Below, one piece after another: positions 15,201-28,200 of a stretch of DNA of 64,000 nt (position 1 is its first letter; each line of letters begins with the position of its first letter). The position numbers and the translations under genes are program-made. The notes under the pieces were generated by a model. The model was not told the DNA's origin and did not search any database. It saw nothing but the letters and a program-made list of their open reading frames with translations. Source of the DNA: Macquaria australasica (taxonomy: Eukaryota > Chordata > Actinopteri > Centrarchiformes > Percichthyidae); contig SEMN01000101.1 of the NCBI GenBank assembly GCA_005408345.1, forward strand, positions 124,001-188,000. The letters are read 5' to 3'.

Positions 15201-18200
15201 CTGACAGGCTAAAGTTTGCTAAAGAGTAAGATCTTTTTTGTTTAACCAGAAACAGAAAGTCTCACTCAAGGAAAAGTCTCGCTCTGAAATCTCGCGAGAG
15301 GTTGACTTGTTGCAGGAAGACAAACAGATCTTACTCTTTAACAAAACGGTCTGTCTCTGTAGGGATTCTTTCCATAATGTTGTCAAACACTTAGAATAAC
15401 AATCTGAGTCTGACATACTTTTCACGGGTGCAATTGCCCCATAGGATTACGTTACAGTCATTGCAGCCTGTTCGCGGATGCTGGCGGAGGCGATCTGGAC
15501 CAATTCCAAAACTTTTGGTAAAACTAGGGCCCAGGTTTAAAAATACCGGAGTTTCCCTTTAAGTTGCTCAATGGTTAATATTTAATGTCTGCACAGATGC
15601 ATACACACACACATTCTCACACTGTGTCCTGGATTGTGTCCTGGATATATGGGCTCAGACGTCTCTTGTTAATATTCAAGCCAACTGCTTGTAAACCTCG
15701 AATAAACCAAACTACTCCAGTGAACTTAATTTGGGCGTGAAAAGCATTTACTGTAAGTTTGACATTGAGACGCTTCTATGGCTTTAAAGGTATGCTTAAT
15801 TTGCAGATTGTATTGACCTTATTGTATCAGCTGCACAACTCACTCATGTGTCTGTCAATGGATGGTGTGTCTGGCTTGTTGAAGAGAAACTGTGGTTAGG
15901 AACCTTTCCCAGTAGTGGCCAGATGTGCTTAAGTCTTTGGAAAAAAGCACTATGAATGAACTCCAGGCTTCTAAGTTAATGCTGTGGTTCAAGTCAGGTG
16001 GGTGTTTGACTACCACTGGTCAAGACTCACCTGACTCCATAGAAAGTGCCAGAGTCTCCACTCTGTCACAGGCTACAATGTGACCATGCAAGTAGAAGCA
16101 GACACTTGAGCTGTAGCTCAGACACTTTCCAACAATAAGAGAAAGTTAGATATGTAAAGTAAAATCTCAGTTTTCATCATGTAGCAAACATCAGGCTTTA
16201 TGTAGAGTTTACTTGTGTAAGTGGTTTAGTTTAAAGGTCAGTCTCTCTATCTTAAATAGCTGTAGAGTAAGCAAGTCAGAGAGATGAATGGTCTTAGACT
16301 GTAGGCGTGTGACGTACAAGCTGCTGTGTCTCGGTTGGCTGCCAAGTCCAAGCGCCCAGGCGGCCTGTTACGATGCAGTACCCAGGACCATCCCTGATGA
16401 AATTTAGCTGGAGCCAAGTGTATTTTTAGCCAACCGGGGGGTTATGTAACAAGTACCTGTCATGTGATCTGTACACAGAGAGGCGAGAAGAAAGAGGCCT
16501 CAGAAGGGAGGGCATGGAGGGAGACGTCCAGAGTGGTGTTCTTGGTGCCTGACTGACCACATTTCCAACTTGATAAATGTATTTTCGTGTGTTAAGAGGA
16601 ATTCGATTAACATTGACAAAGTGATGCAGCCTTTCCGCTACATGCTGGTCAGGACTTGGCGCTGAGCTAGTGCCTGGTGAGCTCATGATAACGCTTTGCT
16701 GACCTCCAATGATTGATGAGGAATACATAACCAACACACATACACTCTCACACACACAGGCAAAGAGCTCTTCTTATAATTCCAAAACTATTGGGTTCAT
16801 GCATGAAACCACTGGGATATCTTTGTCCTGGTAACAGATGGAGCCCATCAGTAAAAGCTTCATTCACAAATGGTAGATAAGTCAGCTTCAGTTTCTCCAC
16901 CTGGTATCCATCTTGGTCATTTTACTTCTACTTTATGGTGACATATAACTGAAATGTGTCGCTAAAAGTTGTGTTTTTGTGGTTGTGGTGACCTCAGAGG
17001 TAGAGAAGTGTGAGAAGTAAGAAGCAAACCTTGTGAAAAACAGTCTTGTCATGGCAAGAAATTTTGAAGCATATTTATAAATGAGTAAATATGAAAGAAG
17101 GTCTTGCTGAAAAGAGCGTGCATGCTCGGCATATTTTTACTGCAACTATAACACTATGCATACATGTTGATGTCATAATTCTTTCTGAATAAGCAAAGAA
17201 GATAAATTAGAGTGAAGGTGTTTGAAGGTTTATAGTTTACATTTTCAGATGTAAAAAAACAAACTTTTTAGTAGTTTTTAGTTGGATTGAGCCATGTTTA
17301 AATGTGTCGTACAATTGCAGAGGAGTGGCATGTCTCACCCCTGAGTAACTGAATTAGCTTCTTGTTGACATGGTAAATAGAGAACAATACACTAATTTTA
17401 ATTAAAATAGTTGGCTGGAATGGAATGGCTCACACCTCTCCCCAATGTGACCGCCTTCACCCTCAGGTACCCTCGAGCCCCATCTGTCTGCCCTGCTGTG
17501 GATGGCCATGCTGGTTTCTCTGGCTATAGTCATCATCTTGCCTCAGCCTCACGGCATCCGGGCGCTCATTGCTTCCACCATCCTGCGCCTGATCTTCTCT
17601 GTAGGCCTGGAGCCCACATTGCTCCTGCTGGGGGGTTTCAACGTAAGTGTGCACCAGTGTGTTCAGAAAGGGCACTTGTATAGAACTCGTGTGGTGTCAC
17701 AAATAGATGTTTTATTACCCAGTAGATGGTTGACTGGAATTTGGTACAGTCACGTGCCAAACATTAAACTTAGAGATGTAGACACACTGGTTTAGCATTA
17801 CAGCTGCTAATAGAAATGTCACTCATGGCTGTTAGGCGTTGACGCATGAGCCAGGGAGATTCCACACCACTCTGGTGGTCAACCACATCCACTTTATTTT
17901 TAGTGCTCTAAACAATAAGCATTTAAAAATCTACCCAAAGACACTAATACTGCTATGGAAGCCTTCCCTCCTCAGTTTGAACATTCTGTGCACTCTCATG
18001 ACATGCTGCTGTCCTCTACATGTTGTCTCTGTGGTGTCCATTGTTCTTCAGTTATGTAATAAGGTCATCTTCCTGATGAGCTTCGTTGGGAACCGTGGAA
18101 CCTTCACACGTGGCTACATAGCCATGATCATGGATGTGGAGTTCCTTTACCACCTGCTCTACCTGATTATCTGCAGCCTGGGGGTCTTCGTCCATGTCTT

Positions 18201-19244
18201 CTTTTACAGCCTGCTAGTATGTCAGCACACACAAAACATACAACTTAATCATATTTACACACATGGACACAGACGCCCTAGGTAATGGTATACTAACAAG
18301 AATGTCCAACTTGTTGTGAATAGAAATAAAGACAGCATAGTGTACAATTTTTCATTGTTAATTTGCACTGTATTGGGATTTAGATGCCATTTGATTGATC
18401 ATACATATTCTCTACCATCATCATTTAACCATGAGATGTTGGCAAGGACATTTAAATGTAGGCAATGATCCAAACAAAAAAATGTGTCCTTGGTCCACTG
18501 TGGCCTCTATTAGCCGACATGCTCGCATTTACACACACAGTTCTCTCTCTTTTCTTGCACATTTCCCGCACATATACTGTACACACATCTCTGAATCCTT
18601 CCTCTTTCCAGCTCTTTGATCTGGTTTACCGAGAAGAGACCTTGCTGAACGTGATAAAGAGTGTGACCCGCAATGGCCGCTCCATTGTCCTGACAGCCGT
18701 GCTGGCTCTTATCCTCGTCTACCTCTTCTCCATTGTGGGCTATATCTTCTTCAAAGACGATTTCATTTTGGCTGTCGACAGAATACCCAACAAAACACTA
18801 GGTACGTTGAAATACAGATTTTCTCTCATTCCCTTAGCAGGACCGACATAAGTGAGTTGCCCTCCCTGACCCAGACAGTCAAGTGACTGAAATATGGAAT
18901 GTTTTTCTGCAGCACAAACACACACACCAGATGTCTGTGAAAATGTAGCCAAAGTGAAGCTAAGGAATATGAAAAGTGCGTGTCCAGTTTATTGACTATG
19001 CTTACCTTGCTTTTAGCAACAATCTGTGCATATAAAGGATGCCACCATTAATGTGCATTGTGAAAAAGTGATTGTACAAATTGTAAAGACAGTTGCATAA
19101 AGTCTTGTGTTTCCAACTGAATAGAGCATGGAGCCAGTATGGTGGGAGAGTTCTTCTCTGGTGGAGTGTGCCAGAAAGAAAATGGGGAGAACTGTTCAGC
19201 AGAGACCGTGGTGGATGGTAGGTTGACAAAAGTGAAAGGTGACT

Positions 19245-19286
<42 letters not shown>

Positions 19287-22200
19287 CTGGGCTGGAGGGG
19301 TGGGCGATGGGGTCGAAGGGTTCTTTTAAGTTTGAATCCATGTGCTTGTGCATGCATGTCTCTCAAGAGATTCCCATGTGTTTATGTGTGACTTCCCCGT
19401 CAGAGGAGATTCATCCCATTGAGCTGTAAATCTGGGTGGCCGGGTGGTCATTGGATTAAACTGGAGTGGGCTAACTGGGGGCTTTCAGGGAGCTGGGTGA
19501 AACACCGGGGGTTTAAACTCCTTATGCTTCTCAAGGGACAGAGCCTAAGACCTGATGTAGGGGCCCACAGTTGAAAGATCAAGGATTAATTACCATCAGG
19601 TACAAGCGGGTCGATTGTTCCACTCAGTGATGGCACAGAGAGTTTCTTACCGAAAACACAGAGTTCTTGCAAACCTACTGACCTTGATGGAGAAAAGCCT
19701 CCAATCAAAGATGAACATGTGCGCCTTAAAATTGATCAGCCAACCATGTCGAAACCAAACTGCCTGGGGCCTGACCTTGTCTAGGCTTCCTTATCCATCA
19801 CCATTAGGCTAACTAATGATGGTAGTCTGGTGACTTGTTTTAATGTGGATAGTTGAGAAAATTCCCAGTCTTGTTATGTCCTCAAAGACCCCTGATGGGG
19901 TTAGTTTAATAAACCAATAATGAAGTATGAAATGAGACTTCAAATGCATATAGTGTCATTGGATCTAAGGTTTTCTATTTTTAGTGTAGCTGTTATCTTA
20001 GTGGCTTCTCTTCTTTATGACATTAGATTTAAAGGCATCGTTAACTGGTAGTAGCAATGCAGCTGACCGAGCAGACAAACCTTTGCATTCAGCCTACACA
20101 AGAAATGAAATGACTGTCTGACAGTATTTGTGTGTCTCCATAGCTTCCCTTGCCATCCAGCCTTCAGCTGTGGTGATCGAGGACAAGGAGCGAACATGTG
20201 ACTCCCTGCTCATGTGCATTGTCACAGTATTGAGTCACGGCCTCAGGAGTGGAGGAGGTGTTGGGGACGTCCTGCGGAAGCCATCCAAAGAGGTACAAAG
20301 CGCAGGAAGGCAACAACAAGGAAGAAAGTTGAGTTTAGATTGAGAGTTAGAGAGTGTATAAAACAGTATCATTAAATTTCCAAAGTGATACTTCTTTCCC
20401 CCTTTTGGCCTTAAAACTGTAGTCTACAATTTATTGGATTATAGAAAACTTACTTATCTTACCGATCTGATAACAAAATGCGGTGCACATCAAACATGCT
20501 CACACAATCCCCTACCACACACACAAAGACTAAATTAAGTTGAATTCAATTAAAGTGGATGGAGAAAACTGATGTGAGATCTTAAAGGGGCATTTCTGTT
20601 TTAATGAGGCCATGCTTTTATTTAATTAACTCTTAAAAGTACATCACATATTTGACCCAATAAGCAAAAAATGGAATGGCTGGCTAATTCCATGTCAGAA
20701 GGATGAGGTGGCTTGGAAGAAGTGCAGTGAAGGCTGTCTAAAGAGACTCTCTGTGAAAGAAAAGTATGCTCTGCTGGTAGGTCAAAGAGGTTACCGGAAA
20801 AAGCATTAATGGTACTTATGTATGTACTACCACAACATATGTTAGATCTGCAGCTTGACCCATAGAATGAGGGCATGACTCATACATACTTATAGAAACG
20901 TCACTTAGTCTTACATTCATGTGAATTCTCTGTACTGCTTTCAGTTCTGTCAGGTTGTGTTTGACTCACAAGGATGCCTTATGTACAACTGGATTGTATC
21001 CTGTATGCAAAGAGGGGCACTATGAGTCACTCCAATGCGTTATCCAAGTGACAGCAGTAAAATTAGATATAAATGGGCTCCATATTTACGTCAACATAGC
21101 TTCCCCCCCTTTAGTTTTAAACAAAACTTGACATCTGATATATTTTAGCAATTAAACTTGACATTTCACTGCTCAGTTGTTAAATTTACAACAGTTTCTA
21201 AGATTCTTTTCTCAGCTTTCAAAATGATTCAACAGATACGTGTCTATATACATGAAAAATAAATTAAAATCTTGAATACATATTACAAATAAATACATAC
21301 TACTAACTTAATATTTATTTAGTGGATGTCGCTCTGCTCACCTAAAATGACATCAGCATCTAAATCCCTGTTTTTATATAATGCCAGTTGGTGATATCAT
21401 TTTTTTATCTTGTGAATTTGGTCAACAAGCAGCCGTGTTAGCATATCTGCAAATGAGTTAAATCCATTTTGCACATATATTCTAATGAGAAAATAAATAC
21501 TATAAGTGGCCCTTGTCCAGACAATGTCAGACATTTGTGACCATTGGAGAACACAAACTGTAAACCTACATTTGAGAAAAACTAAGTAATAGTTTAATGG
21601 CATGGAGATTCAAGCTCTCTGCAACCTACTGTACATTGAAAGTCTAAACTGGGCCCATATTCCCACCGTGACAGTGACATTCACAGTGTGGCACCAGCCG
21701 CTTGTTCTTACAAGATTTCTCCTGTTTGGCTTCCAACAGGAGCCCCTTTTCGCAGCCAGGGTGATCTACGACCTGCTCTTCTTCTTCATGGTCATCATTA
21801 TTGTCCTCAACCTCATCTTTGGTGTCATCATCGATACCTTTGCTGACCTGAGGAGTGAGAAGCAGAAAAAAGAGGAAATCCTGAAGACAACATGTTTCAT
21901 TTGCGGTGAGGCATTTTCAGTGTCGTCCTGTGTGGTGATAGTGCAAAATTAGTTAAAAACAAGTTTTTGTAAGACTGTTTAATTGCTGTTTTTGTCACTT
22001 TTTTTTCACCATTAAAGCTATTCTACCTACTCAGCAGTTAAAGACAGATGCATGGCAGTCAACATTAGTGGAATGTGACTCATGACCTTTGACACATCTT
22101 TTCCTGTCTTTTTCCCCATCATTGCTGTATTGTAGTCATACTTCCTTCTTAGAATTTAATAAAGCAGAAATGCCTTTCATTTCCATTTGAGTCGAAGCTG

Positions 22201-25200
22201 CAATCAATACTGCAGTACAATCAGCAGATGTCAATGCAGAGGTTTGCAGATGATGACAAAATTAAGAGAAATCAACCGAGTGGTCTGCTCTGAGCCTACT
22301 CTTGTATGAGCGTGCGACTGCTGTGTTGCAGCTTCACATCAGGGCTCTGTGCAAAATGGGGGCTGTTTTTCTGGGTAGTGTAAACAACGATACGCCTCCT
22401 CTTCCCAGAATGAATGGTTAGTCATGGCAGGTGCTGCTGTGGAGGAGGAGTGTTTCTTCCTGTTGCCATATGGGTCTTGACCATGTTAGACTATACACTC
22501 ACTCACACACTGGCCTTAGAAATCACTCAAACAGTCACTTATTGGCATTACATGTGAGCAATCATTGGTCAGTTCTGGTTACTGTTACTGCTCTGTGTTG
22601 GGCAACACTAACTGCAAATGCAGTGCAAGAACATATATGGACTCGAGGGATTTGGTGTGACAAACAATCTCTGACGTTTTGTCTGGCCGTTCCCTTGTGA
22701 TCCCATTTCCTCTTGTTTTTTCAGTCATCCTCATTTAGGTCACAAGAATGATTGTCATGTTGCAACATAAATTGTATTTCTTCACTCTTCCAAAGAAATG
22801 AGAGTGCTGTGTTTATTTGTGGTATGTGTGTGCGTGTGTGTGGGGTTGTATCCTTTCATTTTTAGGTTTGGAGAGAGACAAGTTTGACAATAAGACAGTT
22901 ACCTTCGAAGAACACATCAAAGTTGAGCACAACATGTGGCACTACTTGTTCTTCATCGTCCTGGTGAAGGTCAAGGATTCGACAGAGTACACCGGCCCGG
23001 AGAGCTATGTGGCCGAAATGATCAGGGTAAGGATGCTGTCACGCATTTGAACTGTTCAAAAGCCCTACATACAAATCTTTAAGATCTACACTGCAGGGCC
23101 TATTATAGGTAAACTGAGAGAGGGTCATGTTTGGAATAAATAAAATATATTTGCTGTGAACAAATCCTCAATTCTTCAAGCTTCCTTCCTTTCAAAATAA
23201 AGCTCTGACCCACCTTGTTTGCTGCTGCAGGTAACAATTCATGTGCCTCAGAGACTACACATGCAGAAGTTCCGCTGTGGTCTTTACTGAGGTTAACCTT
23301 CACTCCTAAACAGCGCTGTATATGGGTTTGGACTGAGTTGATTACTGCAGACTTTTTGTTTCTCTGCACCGGAGACAGGCAGTATTTTGCTTTTTACCTC
23401 ATCTGACCCAGATTACCAGGACTGCATTATGTAATCCCTGCCTCCGTGACCTTGAATCCTTCCAAAGTATTATCATATCAGTCAGCTTTGGGAATGCAGA
23501 ATTAACTTTCAGACAGAGTCTGCCATTGGCATAAAATGTGTTAATCCCCTGAAGCAGCCATGCCTTGCTAAACACACACACGTCTCACCCTTCATATCAC
23601 CTCATGATAGGCTCTTAAGCAGACCAGGATGTAGCCTCATGATTTAAGCAATAGTGTGAGGATATAAAAATACAATTTTAATTTTTTATTATGATATATA
23701 TTGTGATTTGTGTATTATACTAAAATAGGTTTTGTTAACAGGTTATTTGTTCCATGTTGAATTCAAAAACATGACTTCAGGCAGTGCAATTGAAACTGAT
23801 CTAAATGAAATCAAAAAGTGATGCGAGTTCTAGCAAAGATTACATTATCATAAAAATGTTGAAATTTCAACTAGTAAGTATTTGTGTTTGGCAGTACAAA
23901 TACGAAACAAGAGCAACACAGATACACACATACTCGTCCAATCTGGCTTTTTATGTCACAATTGATTCAACCAAACAAACTCTTTTCTAGTAAAAAGTTG
24001 ATTGTATTTATTGTTGCATCATACTTGTAGCCTGTGAGCAATTAGAAAGCATTTTTAACTGCCAAAGGAAAGCCCCTTCCTCTGAAGTGGTTGCTTCCCT
24101 GACGCACTTGTGCTGCTGTCAGTTTCTGACACAGTTTCTCATTAGATGCCATTTAGCCTACTTCGCTGCCTTTTGCCTTGATCTGCTGCGCTCTTTTCGT
24201 CTTGTGAGGAACCACCTGATTTGGGATTAACCCACGTCCTCTCCCCCATTAATCTTGCACCCCGCAGAGCCAAAATGAGTTTACCAAGGGTTCGTTCTGA
24301 CCAGCAGGTTGAAGGGGCATGCGGAGCAGAGAAGGCACGCATGGTGTAAAAGACCCCAATGACCCATCAACTGACCCAGTCCTCCTTAACGTTAACCCTC
24401 AGCTTCACATGCATGTGTTCGATGCAAGGCCTCCATGTCTTGTTGTCGACAAAGACTGCAGTGTTAATAGAGCTTCTCTCATATAAAACAACAGGAATAC
24501 ATTTCTTCAGCACTATATATATATATATATATATATATAAAGATTATTTGTGGTTTTATTTGATTGTGATAACTATACAGACAGACAGTTCCCAGTTTTC
24601 TTTGTACCATGGAGAGGTACAGTAGTACTGGTACAGGGAGGGAAAAAATCACAATCATATATTGTGTGTTAATGTATTTTGCCCTTATTTATGAAAATGC
24701 TCTATATACCTATCTTGCTGTCTATCAAGACACATATTTCTCACACATATTTAGCGTCTGTGACACTTTCTCTAGTATTTCTCACATTTGAAGTGTATGT
24801 GCTGTGGTTACATAGCCCTAGTTTTTGCTATATGTTACTTATTGAACTTATATGTATTTACATGTTATTTGACCCAGACTATTTGGAGCATAGTGTTGAG
24901 TAGTGATTATAAAATATACAAAGGTTCACAATGCATAATAAATGTAGAAATCAAACAAACAAACTCCAAAACACTGCAAAAATTTTGGGAGAATCAATTA
25001 CTCTCAATAGTAGAACACAATTGTGTTCAAATGAATTATTGGTTATATACATTTTTTGCTGTTAGATCTTGCTGCTGTATTTTATGCAGTTTATTATAGA
25101 TTTACTCATGATTAGCATCAGAAACATGCAGGCCCAATTTCTTCAATCTGTACTGCCTCTCTCCCACTGTGTTTCGATTTATTTGATGCTGCAGTAACGT

Positions 25201-28200
25201 GGAAGAAGCAACAGGACAGAAGGGGGTGTAGAAATCAGACTACTCTGACAATGACTGGGACTGACGTCAATGGTGGAGGGCTCTGAGTGAAGTGTCACAT
25301 CTAAGGTGTTAAAAGATGATGCTTGGCTCACACTCATTGCCCTCATTCTTTATGCATTCAACACTGCAGGCTGCCCCCAGCTCCATGAACTGATTTAAAA
25401 CATCCGTAGCCACAAACATTCAAAACAGTTATTATCGGAGTATAGCAAAATATGCTTAAACCATATCTGTCTGTGTCTCTTTGGATGTGTGATATTTGTT
25501 TGGCATTTATTTGCATATTTGTTGGCTGAGTGGGCTGTCAGCTCGTCAGGTGGCTTGTGGCATGACTGTGACGTTTTCTGTTGCTGTTTTAACCACACAG
25601 CATCCTGTTTCTCTGTCATGGCCATGCGGTTTTAATAATGAAAAATGTACTTCCGTCATTTCCATTGAACCAGCGTGATGTAGAGTCTTAAGTCGTGGCT
25701 GCACTTTTGAGTTTACTGGAAGTGCTTTCATTTGTAAACACTGGGGATGGAAAGAGGGCCGGGCTGCTGGTGACAAAGTCGTCAAACAATCACACGTGTT
25801 TTTGGTCGGCAGGCTGTATCCAGAATGGGGAAACGACCTGTCATATTTAGTTCATATTTTTTTGACAGCATATGAGCAGAACTAAGTGTGGGAAACACTG
25901 GTGACAGAAAAATGAGGGGGTGGGGGTGGGGTGGGGTGGGGGTGGTGGCAGGTGGTGGCAGGTGAACTAGGTAAACACAGCCTGTGTCTCTTTGCATTCA
26001 GGAAGTGGAACTTGCTCACAGCAGTCGTCTCTTCCTTTCAGAATGAGTGTGTACTGCTCATTATCTTAGTGTTGTGTGATTCCCCTCGGGCTGCCGTCTG
26101 ACCCAGGGCTGGTTTGTGGTTCGGACGGCAACCTCACTTGCCCCTACGTCTCCAAATCAACCACTGAAACCTAGGGACTTTTCCAGACCAGTTCTTCGGC
26201 ACTGCGCTGTTTCTGGCTAGTGACCTCGGCGGTTACGCAGCATCCCACCCTTTTCATTCATACTGCATTAGGACCGATGCTTATGCTGAGTGAGGGCACA
26301 TGACGCTGACATGGCTGTGTGGGATGCGTGTTTATGTTGTGAGGAATTAAACATAAATGCCTTCCCATGACTTTGGCTTATTTGGAAGCAGGTTGAGGCA
26401 GTGCACAATAACAATGGCATGTGGTGGTCAAGTGCCGGAGGAGATGGAAAGCGTGAAAGATTGCAGCCGAGTGGCCCTCAGCCCTGTTTGAACTTAACCA
26501 CCCCTGAGGTAGCTGCTGGGTTTCAGGTCTGCCACTTTTGTATATGTACAAGTGCATTAAAGTTACAATGAAGTATATTTTTTCATATCGTGATACATCC
26601 TTAACACGACTTAATGTTAATTATGTTAATCAATGCTAGTTTTATTTTTAAATATAAAGATAAAATGCTATTACTTTTCCTTAAAGTTAAAATCCTTAAG
26701 ATTTCAGTCCTAGTTGATTTGGCAACAACCGCCAGGAGGGGGTGGGGGGTGCGTGGAAGGAGACACACAGTGTAAGAGTTAAAGAGTTAACATTAACATT
26801 ATCCACTTGCACGAGCAGTCGATATTGACTAGCAGCTATGTACAGTGTGCTAACCTCAACAAACCAGCTGTATCCTCTACGTTAACTTATAGCTAGCCTT
26901 ACTAGCTAGGCTCATTACATGCTTGCTAATAACTTATTTGAAGAGTTGACAGCGTTGTGTTAGGAACATAGATAGACTAACTTGTCAGAGTTGACTTGAA
27001 TGCATCAATTTGTGCAGAGGTGTTCATGATACTAACCATTCTTGATTGATTCTAATCAGGGATTCGGCCAGCCGTCTTCTCTGCGGGGAAAAGCCAACAA
27101 CAATCCTTCCTCTCGCGCATGATCATGTTTTGATTCAGAGTGTGCACAGAGAGGAGGGGCTATTCACAGACGGGTCTGTTGTCAATTGTAAGAGAGCGAG
27201 AACGGGATAAGGAGGAGCTGAGCGAATCATTAAGATTTTACCCAGTTTAAATAGTTTTTTTTTTTTTAAATAGAAAATCAGTATGTGGCGGTCAATGTTG
27301 ATATTGTGGCAGGCCACCACAAATAAATCAATGTATGGGAAACACTGTCCGTGGTTACTGGTGGTATCAGCAAGTGCAGTTTAATACTACAGGTCCCAGA
27401 GTTCTGAGGGCAGCAAACACTCGTTGAGCAGCTTTTTCATAGCACTAATCTCTGTGACAAATACTCTGTTTCCTGTGATTGCGTTCAATAAATCCACCCT
27501 GTGTTCCACCAGCTGAATGGTGAGAAATGTTGGGTTTGCATTAGCAGTAACTTCATACAGCTCTGATACAGCATTTGGAGAGTGAACAGTAAACAGTGAG
27601 GCTGATATCAATGTAACAATGGATTACATATGCATCACTTCTTGTTAAGGAATCCAGTGCAGGAATGGCGGACTCCACCATGAACAATGGAAACTACTAT
27701 ATATTTTATTATTTACTGAATGTAAATACACTGAATGGCTATTGCTGAACCATATACGATATCAAAAACACAGTTATAATTTAATGAGAATCTTAAGGAT
27801 TATAACTTTTAACAGATTGTTTTGTTGTTTTTGCTTCATTATTTTATCCTACATAAAAACCAACCAATAATGAAATCTTTTTGAATAATCCCACATCTCC
27901 CACTATGTAAAACTTACTTTTTGTTCTTGCTGGCCCATCAGTTTACACCATCAACCACATTTAAACAGTTTGTGCCCACAGTATGCCAAGTTTCAACACC
28001 TCAACCTTCAGTCAGAAATGTATCAAAAAATCTGCTCTTGAAATATCTTTATACAGACATATTAGTGCATTCACAGGCAGTTAATAGCTCAATTCTGATT
28101 TTGCAACAGTTACTTAAGAGTTATGAAAGAACTGATAAAATCAACATGACATTTCTCATGACATTGCTGACACCATACCAGTAGTATGTGTCAAAGGTGT

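Noticed and set aside
27387..27611. 74-codon frame on the - strand
   Set aside because: No recognisable domain and no supporting splice sites; it lies in a probable old transposon.
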